A stretch of 64,000 nt of DNA, from NCBI GenBank assembly GCA_963789535.1, contig CAWBKU010000005.1, forward strand, positions 1,116,001 to 1,180,000, given 5' to 3'. This document shows, piece by piece, positions 1 through 8,962 of this stretch (position 1 is the stretch's first letter; each line of letters begins with the position of its first letter). The DNA comes from CAVXHQ01 sp963789535 (GTDB lineage Bacteria > Pseudomonadota > Alphaproteobacteria > Rhodobacterales > Rhodobacteraceae). Below the pieces are notes generated by a model. The model searched no databases. It saw nothing but the letters and a program-made list of their open reading frames with translations, and was not told where the DNA came from. The translations under genes and the position numbers were made by a program.

Positions 1-67
1 TGCCGCCGCCGATGCCGGTGCCGATGACGATGACGTCCCAGTCGGTGGCCGCCGGATCGCCGCTCAT
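1..67 (-). CDS. FAD-dependent oxidoreductase, N-terminal 22 residues (partial, GMC type?)
   Basis: Only the start of this gene lies in the window; the rest runs off the left edge. The first 22 codons read MSGDPAATDW, then DVIVIGTGIGGG. This is a beta strand followed by the GxGxxG turn of a Rossmann fold that binds the ADP part of FAD. The VIGTGIGG spelling is common in GMC-type oxidoreductases, but nothing else can be tested here. The ATG overlaps the TGA of the upstream acyltransferase in an ATGA arrangement, so the two are probably translationally coupled and belong to the same minus-strand operon. Confidence 0.55.
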   Translation of the reverse strand, partial: MSGDPAATDWDVIVIGTGIGGG

Positions 68-2204
68 CCCGCGTCCCCGCGCGCGAGGCCACCGGTCAGG
101 AACGGCACGAAGAGGCCGCGCAGCGTGCGTGCGCCGAGGTTGGTCAGGTGATTGTTGTCGAAATAGAGCGGCACGCCGTCCCGTATCGCCGAACAGCGGT
201 CCGCACAGAGCATCGGCCAGGGGTCGATGAGCGTCGCGGCGCCTTCGCCGACGAGCGCGAACTGCGGCTGTTCGGCGTCCATCACCCGCGCGGCGAGCGG
301 TTCCGGCTCGACGGTCAGGAACGCCCCCACCGTCACCGCATCGAGCCGCCCGTGCGCCAGCGCGCGCGCGACGTCGCGCGAGGAATATGTCGGTATCTCA
401 GGCACCTGCCGCAGGATCGTCACCGGCCCGACCGCGGCGGTCAGTTCCGCCACCGTCGCCCGCAGGGCCTGCGGCATAGAGTGCGGCCTGCGTTTCGGCG
501 TCATAGCCGCTGCCCGGCGCGGCCCGCAGCGCGATGGTGTTCTGCGCGTCGTTGCCGATGCCCGCGCCCCGCGCGTAATAGCTCCAGCGCCCGACGAGGA
601 GCACCCGTTGCAGGCTGTCCATCGCGCCGATGCCTGCGCGCAAGGTCTCGGTCGCCTCATGGCAATCGGCGTCCTGCGCGGCGGTGGCGGCACTCTCGGC
701 CTTCGTGACGCCGAACAGCGGCGGACAGCCCGCGTGCCAGACGATGATCCCCGGCGTCCCGGTTTCCATCGCCGCCAGTCCGATCCCGTCCATCAGCGCC
801 CGCAGATGGCTGTCGCCCCAGATCAGCACCTGCGGCGGCCCGTCCGGACCGATGGCGCAGGTCTCGATCCCGGCGAGGGGGCCGTCGTCCGGCACGTCGC
901 AGCGCGACCAGTCCTGAAGGAAATCCTGGCTCGCCGCGATATGGCCCTGCACCAGCGGCGCGAACCGGCCCGGCATCCCGCCCCGGACATAGACGACGGC
1001 GCCGACGGCCAGCATCGCCGCCCCGGCCATCACCGTCGCCGCCGACGAAGCGTCGCGGCGCGATGCGCGCCCGGCGCAGGGGCCGCTCGACCAGCGCCCA
1101 GCTCGCGACGGACAGAACGGTGGTCAGCGCCAGCCAGCCCAGCGTTTCGGTCCAATGGGCATACCCGTCGCTCCAATAGTCCGAGAGCACCCGCACCGGC
1201 CAGTGCCAGAGGTAGAGCGAATAGGAGATCAGGCCGACGAACACCGGCCCGCGCATCGACAGCGCCGCGACCGTGCGCGCGCCGCTGCCCTGACCCGCGA
1301 TGACCATGGCGGCACCCGCGACCGGGAACACCGCCTGCCACCCCGGAAAGCCGGTTGCGGTGACGGCAAGGACCGAGAGGATCACCAGCGCCAGCCCCGC
1401 GTCCGCCACCCATGCGGGCACCGCCCGCGGCCCGCCCTGAAGCCAGATCGCGAGCAACACGCCGGTCAGCAACTCCCACGCGCGGAACGGAAAGAGGAAG
1501 AACGTCGCCACCGGCTCGGACGGGGTGAGCAGGACCGAGGCCGCCAGCGACAGCCCCCAGAGGAAGACGAGGAGGCCCGCCAGTCCCCGGCGCAGCGCGC
1601 CGAGTGCCGCCACGAGCAGCGGCAGGACCACATAGAACTGTTCCTCGACCGACAGCGACCAGGTGTGCAACAGCACCTTGGTGTCCGAGCCTGCGTCGAA
1701 ATATCCCGCCTCGCGCCAGAACTGCACGTTCGACAGCCACAGCGTCGCCGCGATCAGCGATTTGCCGAACTCGCGGAATTCGAACGGCAGCAGGATCATC
1801 CATGCGGCAACCGCGCTGACCGCGGCCATGGTGAAATAGGCCGGCGCCAGTCGGCGGACGCGGCGCATCCAGAACGCACCGAGGGCGATGCGCCCCGTCT
1901 CGCGGCGCTCGCGCCACAACAGGCCGCCGATGAGAAAGCCCGAGATGACGAAGAACACGTCGACGCCGACGAAGCCGCCCCGGATCGGCAGGCCGAAATG
2001 ATAGAGCACGACGGCAAGGACCGCGACCGCGCGCAGCCCGTCGATCCCCGGCAGATAGGGGAGGTGTGGCGCGGCGCGGCGCCCGGTGTCGGCGGGGTCG
2101 GGTATCTGCGGTGCCTCGATCGCTCCGGGTCTTGCGCCCGGACTTGCGGCAAGATTAGCGCATTTTTGGGGCGGGGGCGGCGAAAAGTGGCCGATGTCCG
2201 GCAA
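64..2204 (-). CDS. OafA/YrhL-type membrane acyltransferase with C-terminal SGNH domain (two frameshifts)
   Basis: Predicted O-acyltransferase of the acyltransferase-3 family. It would move acetyl or acyl groups onto a cell-surface polysaccharide or envelope glycan through the inner membrane, and its SGNH hydrolase-like domain would face the periplasm. The N-terminal part has the typical LPGIDGLRAVAVLAVVLYHF opening, GVDVFFVISGFLI and several membrane segments. The SGNH part shows IWGDSHLRAL and, near the end, DNNHLTNLGA, which carries the catalytic His. The reading frame changes near 1030-1055 and again near 475-490. Removing one base at each place gives about 712 residues, normal for this two-domain family. 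The start at 2204 is TTG and uncertain, because family homology begins about 50 residues later. It follows the FadH-like gene by 33 bases. Confidence 0.75.
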
Positions 2205-2237
2205 AATTTCTGGCCGTGGCCTGCAAGCCGCGCCCCC

Positions 2238-4237
2238 TCAGAGGCCCAGCGCCCATTTGCGCCCGTCGTGGAACGCCAGAGCGGCCATGCGCGGCGCCGC
2301 CTGATCGCCGAGGCGTGTCACGTTCAGGCCGAGCGCCTCGAGGGCGCGCGGCAGGGTCTCGTCGGCGCGATTCGTCGTCGCCATCACCAGATCGTCCGCC
2401 ACGATCCGCGCCGTCTCGCCGGTCAGCAGGCTCACCACATCCGCACCCGCCGCGGTTGCCCAGCCATTCGGCGACCGCACTCTCGACGTGCACCGTCACA
2501 CCGAGCGCGGCGAGCCGTTTGCGCAGCGGGACATCGGCGGCAGAGCGTTGCAACTCCTTGCCCACCAGCGGATCGGGCGTGACGAGCACCACCGCATGAC
2601 CCGCCTCGGCCAGCGCCCACGCCGTTCCCGCGCCGCGCCAGTTGCCGCCCTCGTCGAGCACGATGACGGTGTGTCCCGGCCGGGCGTTGCGGCTGAGGAT
2701 ATCCTCGGGCGACCACACCCGGCCCCGTTCGCGCCCCGGCAGTCGGGGCAGGTGGGTCATCGCGCGCTGAAAGCCGCTGTCGTCGGGCAGCGAGCCGGTG
2801 GCCAGCGCCACGTGATCGGCGCCGAACGCCGCGATGTCGCCCGCGTCCATCGGCGTATTCAGCCGCACCGCGACGCCGAGGCGCGCCAACTCGCGCTCGT
2901 ACCAGACCAGCAATTCGCCGATCTGTCCCCGTCGCGGCTGCAACCCCGCCAGCCGGAACTGTCCGCCGAGCATCGGCCCCGCCTCGCAGAGCGTCACCGC
3001 GAACCCCCGCTCGCCCGCCGCCCGCGCCGCCTCGAGGCCCGCAGGCCCGCCGCCGACGACGAGCACCGTGCCCGCGCCCGGCACGAACCTGTCGCCGCCC
3101 CATTCCCACTCGCGTCCCGCACTCGGGTTGACCAGACAGGATATCCAGTAGTCGCGGCTCCGCCGCCCCCAGCACATCTGGTTGCACGAGATGCAGCCCC
3201 GTACCCGTTCTGGCGTGGCCCGCCTTTGCCTTGTTCACCAGATGCGGATCGGCGATCTGGCCGCGCACGATGCTCACCAGATCGGCCTGCCCGGCGCCCA
3301 GCACGGTTTCGGCGTTCTCGGGCGTGCGGATGTGGCTCTCGGCGGTGACGGCGGCGGTGCGGACCACGCCCATCAGCACCTCGGCCAGATCGACGCCGAG
3401 TTTCTCGGGATAGAGGAACGTCGGCATCAGCTTGTAAAAGTCGAAATAGCTGCCCGAGCCGCAGGTGACGTAGTCCATCGCATTCTCGGCGTCGTGCAGC
3501 GCGACGATCTCGCACAGCGCCTCGCGGCCGAGGGCGGCGGGCACGTCCGGCTCATCGTTGACGGCGAGGCCGACGATGAAATCGTCGCCACAGGCGGCGC
3601 GGATGCGGTGACAAATCTCGCGCGACAGTCGGGTCCGGTTTTCCAGCGACCCGCCCCAGCGATCGTCGCGGGTGTTGGAAAACGGCGTCCAGAACTGGTC
3701 GAGCAGCGCGTGATAGGCCGCCCAGACCTCGACCCCGTCGAATCCCGCCGCCTGGCAGCGGGTGGCCGCGATGACGAAACCCTCGATGGTCTCCTCGATT
3801 TCCGCCCCGGTCATCGCGTGGCTGCCGTCCGAATCGTGCCACGACGGCCCTCCGGACGGCGACCATCCGGGGTGGAACGACAAATCCTGATCGGCGTGGG
3901 CGCCGACATGGTAGAGCTGTTGCAGGATCACCGCACCATGCTCGTGCACCGCCTCGGTCACGACGCGGAAGGCGGGGATCACGGCATCCGTGCCATGGGC
4001 AAAGTTGCCGCGCGTCAGCACGGCGGCAGGATGCACCGGCATCGGCTCGACGACGATCATCGCGGCCCCACCCCGCGCGCGTTCGGCGTAATAGGCGACG
4101 TGCTGCGCATCGGGCAGGCCGCCCTTGGCCATGTTCGCGGTATGGGCGCCGAACACCACGCGGTTGCGCAGCGTCCTGTGGCGCAGGGTCAGCGGGCGGA
4201 AGATGTGTGGAAAGGCCACCCCTTCAATACCAGGCAT
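2238..4237 (-). CDS. FadH/TMADH-family FMN-FAD-[4Fe-4S] oxidoreductase (two frameshifts)
   Basis: Flavoprotein of the 2,4-dienoyl-CoA reductase, trimethylamine dehydrogenase and N-methylproline demethylase superfamily. The order is an OYE-like FMN barrel (about residues 1-340), four Fe-S cysteines at 348, 351, 355 and 367 (spacing C-x2-C-x3-C-x11-C), and a Rossmann domain with GGGPAG at 395-400. The first frame ends its homology near 3208, where one extra base follows KAKAG; removing it restores TPERVRGCISCNQMC. A second extra base near 2462 must be removed to enter the C-terminus, which ends GRKWALGL. Corrected length is 665 residues. Its start overlaps the MttB-family gene by 14 bases, so the two are probably co-translated. 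The likely role is oxidative demethylation of an N-methyl compound or electron transfer for it; the substrate cannot be read from sequence. Confidence 0.8.
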
Positions 4238-5802
4238 CCGGCGCCGCCGCCTTCCTTTCGGCCATGAAATCCAGCAGCGCGCCGTCGATCCCCTCATCCA
4301 GCGGCGGCGCCTCGTAGCGCGCCAGCATCGACTGCCAGCGCTTGGTGGCCCGCGTCGTGGCGTCCTGCTTGCCCTGCTCCGACCACGTCTCCCACGGCTG
4401 ATAATCGTCGAGCGCGCTGTCCCAATAGGCGGTCTCATAGTGTTTCAGCGTATGCTGCGACGCCGAACATATGCGCCCCCGGCCCGCCCTCGCGCAGCGC
4501 CTCGAGGCCGAGGGTGTCGTCGTTCACCTCGAGACCCCGCAGGTAGGTGTGCAGCGCGGCGCAGAGGTCGAGGTCCATGACGAACTTCTCGTAGGACATC
4601 GACAAAAGGCCGTCGAGGAACCCGGCGGAATGAAGGATATAGTTGGCGCCGCATTGCACCGCGGCGAGCATCGAGAACATCGACTGCGTCATCGCCTGCG
4701 CGTCGGGCAGCTTCGACGTGCTGAAATTCCCCGAACAGCGCAACGGCAGGCGCATCCGCCGCGCCAGTTGCCCCATCACGAGCGACCCCAGCGCCGGTTC
4801 CGGCGTCCCGAAGGTGGGGGAGCCGGACCGCAGGTCGAGCGACGACAGAAACGTCGCGAGGATCGCGGGCGCGCCGGGGCGGACGAGTTGCGTCAGCGCC
4901 ACGCCGACCATGGATTCGGCGAGCGATTGCGCCACCGCGCCGACCATCGTGACCGGCGACACCGCCCCGCCGAGCAGGAACGGCAGGTGGATGCTGCCCT
5001 GACCCGCCGCCGCATAGGCGGTGATGCCCTGCGTCGTGACGCCATCCCAGACCAGCGGCGAGGTGGAATTGAAGTTGCCCATGATGACGCAATTGGCGTC
5101 GGTGAACGCGGCCCCGTGCAGGATGCGGGCCATGGCGATGCTGTCCCCGGCCCGCTCGGGTGCGGTGATCGAGCCGAGGAAGGCGCGGTCGGAATACTTG
5201 ATATGGGCATAGACCATGTCGAGGTGCCGCTTGTTCACCGGAATGTCCGTCGGCTCGCAGATGGTGCCGCCCGAATGGTGCAGCCAGGGCGAGGACTGGC
5301 CAAGCTGCACGAGGCGCTGGAAGTCGTCGAGCGTCGCGTAGCGCCGCGTGCCACCCGCATCCATGATGAACGGCGAGCCGTAGGAGGGGGCAAAGACCAT
5401 CGCGTCGCCGCCGATCTCGACGGTGTTGGCCGGGTTGCGGGCGTGCTGGGTAAAGCGTTCGGGGGCGGTGGCGCAGAGGTTGCGGATCAGGCCCGGCTCG
5501 AACTTCACGTTCCACGCATTGTCCGATACCGGCGTCATCCGGCCCCCCGCCTGCACGAAACGGTCGACGGTGGCAGGATCGTCGCGGAACTCGATGCCGA
5601 TGGTGTCGAGGATCTCGTCGGCGGCTGCCTCGATCCGGATCAGCGAGGCGTCGTCCATGAGGTCGTAGGTCGGGATCCGGCGGGTGATGTAGGGCACGTG
5701 CAGGCCGGGGTTCTGCCCCGCCTCGGCGCTGCGGGCGGGACGGCGGCCGGCGCGGCTGCGCCGTCCGGTGGCGCCCTCGAGCATCTCGGCGTTGTCGCCC
5801 AT
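4224..5802 (-). CDS. MttB-superfamily corrinoid-dependent methyltransferase, non-pyrrolysine type (one frameshift)
   Basis: Member of the trimethylamine methyltransferase superfamily. These enzymes move a methyl group from a quaternary or tertiary amine (glycine betaine, proline betaine, carnitine and others) to a corrinoid protein. Family features seen are MDDASLIRIEAAADEI near the N-terminus, then SYGSPFIMDAGG and DAQAMTQSMFSM. No in-frame TAG is present, so this is the pyrrolysine-free branch. The frame breaks near 4452: dropping one G turns FGVAAYAETL-stop into FGVAHTLKHYETAYW and continues to APDAWY-stop at 4224, giving 525 residues. The first 40 residues are basic and low-complexity, so the true start may be downstream. 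No corrinoid protein or its activator is in the window. Divergent from the TetR gene, with an inverted repeat 42-55 bases before the start. Confidence 0.85.
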
Positions 5803-5843
5803 GGCGTCCTCCGGGTGTCGTTCCCCCTACGTCACCCTAAATC

Positions 5844-5857
5844 CGACACCAGTGTCA
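5844..5857. promoter_or_regulatory. Predicted TetR-family operator, site 1
   Basis: Inverted repeat CGACA-CCAG-TGTCA in the divergent gap between the MttB-family gene and tetR. Read on the minus strand it overlaps a perfect TTGACA -35 hexamer (5858-5853), so a bound repressor would block transcription of the methyltransferase operon. The same half-sites and spacing recur at 8827-8840 upstream of the DgcA-like gene. Assignment to the adjacent TetR protein is inference from position and from the repeated sequence. Confidence 0.55.
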
Positions 5858-5871
5858 AGTTTGTTGGCGGC

Positions 5872-5936
5872 GCGATGCGCCATTCGCGACATCGCCCGCG
5901 GATTGACGCTTTGCCCTGCCAGGGCGATGCGCCATT
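5872..5936. repeat. 13-bp direct repeat upstream of tetR
   Basis: GCGATGCGCCATT occurs at 5872-5884 and again, identically, at 5924-5936, with start points 52 bases apart, in the gap before the tetR start. It could be a second regulatory site or a small local duplication. A TTGACG hexamer at 5903-5908 between the copies may be the tetR -35 element, though no good -10 follows it. Confidence 0.4.
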
Positions 5937-5957
5937 GTCCGGGGCAAGGAGGACGCG

Positions 5958-6623
5958 ATGGACGGACCACCGGCGCGGGCCAGGGCACCGATGAAGACCA
6001 GCGGCTGGCGCGGTTCTGCCGAGGGCTGGCTCGACGCGGCCTACGAGGTGCTGATCGCGCGCGGCGTCGGTCAGGTGAAGGTCGGGCCACTGGCGCAGCG
6101 CCTCGGCCTGTCGCGCACCAGCTTTTACGGGCATTTCGAGAGCCGGGAGGCGCTACTGGCGGCACTCGTCGGGCGCTGGCAGACGAAGAACACCGGCAAT
6201 CTCGTGGCGCGCACCGAAGCGCCGGCAGGCAGCATCGCCGAGGCGCTGCTGAACCTCTTCGATTGCTGGCTGATGCCCGACCTCTTCGACGCCCGCCTCG
6301 ACTTCGCGATCCGCACCTGGGCGCTGGGCGACGCGGACCTGCGACTGGTGCTCGAGGCGGCGGACCGGACGCGGATCGCGGCGCTGGTGGCGATGTTCGC
6401 GCGGCACGGGTTCGACGCCGGGCAGGCGCAGGTGCGCGCGTTCACGGTCTATTACACGCAGATCGGCTATATCTCTTTGATGGTGAAGGAGGACGTGGCG
6501 CTGCGCATCCGGCGGATGCCGGTCTATGTCGAGACGTTCAGCGGTGTCGCGCCGACCGGGGCCGAGGTCGCGCGGTTCGCGGCGCGGCATGGGTTTGCGG
6601 TGGCGGACGTCGTTTCAGGTTGA
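5958..6623 (+). CDS. TetR/AcrR-family transcriptional regulator
   Basis: A 221-residue regulator. The helix-turn-helix lies at roughly residues 35-70 and reads VKVGPLAQRLGLSRTSFYGHF followed by ESREALLAAL, the classic TetR DNA-binding region. The C-terminal alpha-helical part would bind the ligand and dimerise. The start is supported by AAGGAGGA eight bases before the ATG. It is divergent from the MttB operon and convergent with the DgcA-like gene, so it sits in the centre of the demethylase island. It is the natural candidate to bind the CGACA-N4-TGTC repeats in front of both units; the inducer is unknown but is plausibly the methylated amine. Confidence 0.85.
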   Translation: MDGPPARARAPMKTSGWRGSAEGWLDAAYEVLIARGVGQVKVGPLAQRLGLSRTSFYGHFESREALLAALVGRWQTKNTGNLVARTEAPAGSIAEALLNLFDCWLMPDLFDARLDFAIRTWALGDADLRLVLEAADRTRIAALVAMFARHGFDAGQAQVRAFTVYYTQIGYISLMVKEDVALRIRRMPVYVETFSGVAPTGAEVARFAARHGFAVADVVSG

Positions 6624-6630
6624 AAGCGCT

Positions 6631-6689
6631 GGGGGGCCAGCCCCGTCGCCATTGGGCTTGAACCAATGGCGCCTCAATGGCGACCCCCC
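6631..6689. terminator. Convergent-gene hairpin region with two competing stems
   Basis: This lies between the 3' ends of tetR (+) and the DgcA-like gene (-). A compact hairpin GCCATTGG-gcttgaa-CCAATGGC sits at 6648-6670. An alternative longer stem pairs GTCGCCATTG (6645-6654) with CAATGGCGAC (6675-6684), extended by G6 at 6631 and C6 at 6684. The two folds share the same left arm and exclude each other. Likely a bidirectional terminator; no clear U-tract. Confidence 0.5.
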
Positions 6690-6690
6690 G

Positions 6691-6712
6691 GAGTTGTTAC
6701 TGCAACGTGAAA
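6691..6712 (-). repeat. 22-bp dispersed motif, copy 1
   Basis: On the minus strand this 22-mer has the core CGTTGC-N-GTAACA and begins 19 bases after the corrected stop of the DgcA-like gene. It matches positions 14669-14690 at 21 of 22 bases. The 13-base core alone recurs at 12704-12716 upstream of uvrC. Function is unknown; candidates are a regulator site or part of a small dispersed repeat. Confidence 0.45.
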
Positions 6713-6730
6713 GGGAATCGGGGGCGTTAT

Positions 6731-8756
6731 TCAGATGTCCTTGACCAATCTCAAGCGCATCGTAGATTGCGGCGTGCGTGTTGCGGGCCGCGACGGCGTC
6801 GCCGATCCGGTAGAGGGCAAAGCCGGGGCCGAGGGATGGCTGCGGACGGCCGTCGATGAGGGCCTGTTGGTCGAGGGCGCCCTTGTTGGCAGAGAGGGGC
6901 TTGAGGGCGAAATAGAGGTCGTCGAGCGGCAGGGTGCCGTGGTTCACGACGATCTGGTCGTAGGTTTTCTGGCGCGTCAGGTCGGAATAGTCGGTGCCGA
7001 TGGTGGCGCACAGGCGGTTGCCGTCGCGCGCCACCGATTTCAGGCGCCATGCGGGAGAGAAGGTGATGTCGCGCCCCTGAAGGTTGCGCATGTAGGGCAC
7101 GAGGTTCATCGCCATGACGTCGACGGCAAGGGTGCGCTCGGGCGAGAGCACCTCGACCGTCGCCCCCCCCTCGGTCAGCGTCTCGGCGGCCTGCATCGCG
7201 GTGTGGTCGCCCGCATCGTCATAGAGCAGGACGTCGCGCCCGGGCTTCACGTCGCCCGCGATGATGTCCCAGGCCGAGACCACGAGGTCGCTGCCATCGA
7301 CGATACCGGTGTTCGGCAGGCCGCCGGTGGCGACGATCACCACGTCGGGCGACAGGGACGTGATGTCGTCCGCCTCGGCGAAGGTGTTGAAATGAAAGGT
7401 GACGTCGCGGGCGGCGCATTGCGCCATGCGCCAGTCGACGATCCCGATCAGGTCGGCGCGTCGCCGGTTTCGCACGGTCAGCCGGATTTGCCCGCCGGGG
7501 TCGGGCTGGGCCTCGAAGACCGTAACCTGATGGCCGCGCGCCGCCGCCACCCGCGCCGCCTCGAGGCCGCCGGGACCGGCGCCGACCACGACGACGCGTT
7601 TGGGGGTGGGGCTGGGCGCGATGTCGTGCGGCATCGTCAGTTCGCGGCCCGTGGCGGCGTTGTGGATGCACAGCGCCTCGCCGCCCTGATAGATCCGGTC
7701 GAGGCAATAGGTGGCGCCGACGCAGGGCCGGATATCGTCCTCGCGGCCCTCGATGATCTTGCGCACGATATGGGGGTCGGCCATGTGCGCGCGGGTCATG
7801 CCGACCATGTCGAGCTGACCGCTCGCGATGGCGTGGCGGGCGGTCGCCACATCGGGGATGCGCGCGGCGTGGAACGTCGGCAGGCCGACCTCGGCGCGGA
7901 TGCGCCCGGCGAAATCGAGGTGCGGCGCCGATCTCATGCCGTGGATCGGGATCACGTCGGTCATCGCCGCATCGGTATGGATCTGGCCGCGGATCACGTT
8001 GAGGAAATCGGCACCCGCGCCCTTGAACAGATGTCCCAGCGCAATCCCCTCGTCGACGGTGGTGCCGCCCGGCGCCCCCTCGTCGGCGGCATAGCGCATC
8101 CCGATCAGGAAACCGGGCGTTGTGGCGGCACGGCAGGCGGCGAGCACGTCGAGCGCGAATTTCGCCCGGCTTTCGAGGCTTTGCGCGCCATAAGGCCCGT
8201 CCAGCGCATTGGTCAGCGGCGAGATGAACTGATCCATCAGGTGGCCGTAGCACTCGAACTCGATCCCATCGAGACCGGCGGCGTGCATCCGCGCGGCGGC
8301 ATCGGCGTAGTCGCGGATGATCCCGGCGATCTCGTGATCCTCGAGCACCTTGGGGAACGCCCGGTGCGCCGGTTCGCGGTAGGGGCCGGGGGCGACGACG
8401 GGCAGCCAGTCGCCCTTGTTCCACGTCGTCCGGCGACCCAGATGCGTGAGCTGGATCATCACCGCGCAGCCGTGGTCGTGGCATTCGTCGGCGATCTTGC
8501 GCATCCAGCCGACCACGTCGTCGCGCCAGGCCAGCACGTTGTTGAACACCGGCGGCGAGTTGCGCGAAACCGCCGCCGAGCCCGCCGTCATCGTGAGCGC
8601 CACGCCCGCGCGGGCCCGTTCGACGTGATAGGCGCGGTAGCGGTCCTTGGGCATCCCGTCCTCGGGATAGGCGGGCTCGTGGCTGGTCGTCATGATCCGG
8701 TTGCGCAGGGTCAGCGGGCCGAGCGTGTAGGGCTGGAGGAGCGGGTCGTCGGGCAT
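6731..8756 (-). CDS. DgcA/StcD-like N-methyl amine demethylase, NADH:flavin oxidoreductase family (one frameshift at the 3' end)
   Basis: TMADH-fold flavoprotein resembling dimethylglycine or N-methylproline demethylases. It has an FMN-binding barrel (residues 1-340), an Fe-S segment and a Rossmann domain with GAGPGG at 392-397. In TMADH four cysteines at 345, 348, 351 and 364 bind the cluster. Here Cys345 and Cys351 remain, with a third at 363, but 348 is Ala (CVGATYC). From memory, the same change occurs in DgcA-like proteins. As written, the frame runs past the family end into the hairpin region. Removing one T in GCGCTTGAG gives DALRLVKDI-stop at 6731 and 674 residues. It is transcribed towards tetR and has operator site 2 about 71-84 bases upstream. 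Confidence 0.82.
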
Positions 8757-8826
8757 GGCGGGTCTCGGGCAAAGGGGGCTAGGCAGCAGCGTAGCGGCAG
8801 GACCGCGGCGCCGTCCATGCCGGACA

Positions 8827-8840
8827 CGACAGGGGTGTCG
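8827..8840. promoter_or_regulatory. Predicted TetR-family operator, site 2
   Basis: Inverted repeat CGACA-GGGG-TGTCG, 71-84 bases upstream of the DgcA-like start, in the divergent gap before the ABC transporter. Arms and the 4-base spacer match site 1 at 5844-5857 while the spacer sequence differs, as expected for a true dimer site. This would place the methyltransferase operon and the demethylase under one repressor. Confidence 0.55.
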
Positions 8841-8902
8841 GGTTTCTCGGCGGGCGTGCGGCCCGGCACAGGTCAACGGGCCGAGACGCACGCCGCACAA
8901 CC

Positions 8903-8931
8903 TTGGCGCGCCGCGCGAACCGGCCTAGATA
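8903..8931 (+). promoter_or_regulatory. Candidate sigma-70 promoter for the ABC exporter
   Basis: TTGGCG at 8903-8908 and TAGATA at 8926-8931 with exactly 17 bases between them, ending 31 bases before the ATG of the ATPase gene. Good spacing and fair hexamers; no transcript data. Confidence 0.45.
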
Positions 8932-8962
8932 GAGCGCCACAGACGGCAGGGGACGCACACGC

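Noticed and set aside
2432..4438. Long continuous frame over both FadH-like and MttB 3' ends
   Set aside because: Its first 67 residues are Arg/Ser-rich out-of-frame text of the MttB 3' end, and its last part is out-of-frame after the Fe-S motif.
4435..4470. Stop codon inside the MttB gene as a pyrrolysine-like recoding event
   Set aside because: The stop is TGA, not TAG, and appears only after a frame change. Pyrrolysine in true MttB lies mid-protein, not near the C-terminal HTLKHYE region.
64..6000. Decaying catabolic genes (true pseudogenes) at the left end
   Set aside because: All changes are one-base indels, with no internal stops or lost motifs on either side, and similar changes hit unrelated housekeeping genes such as rsmE and ETF-QO.
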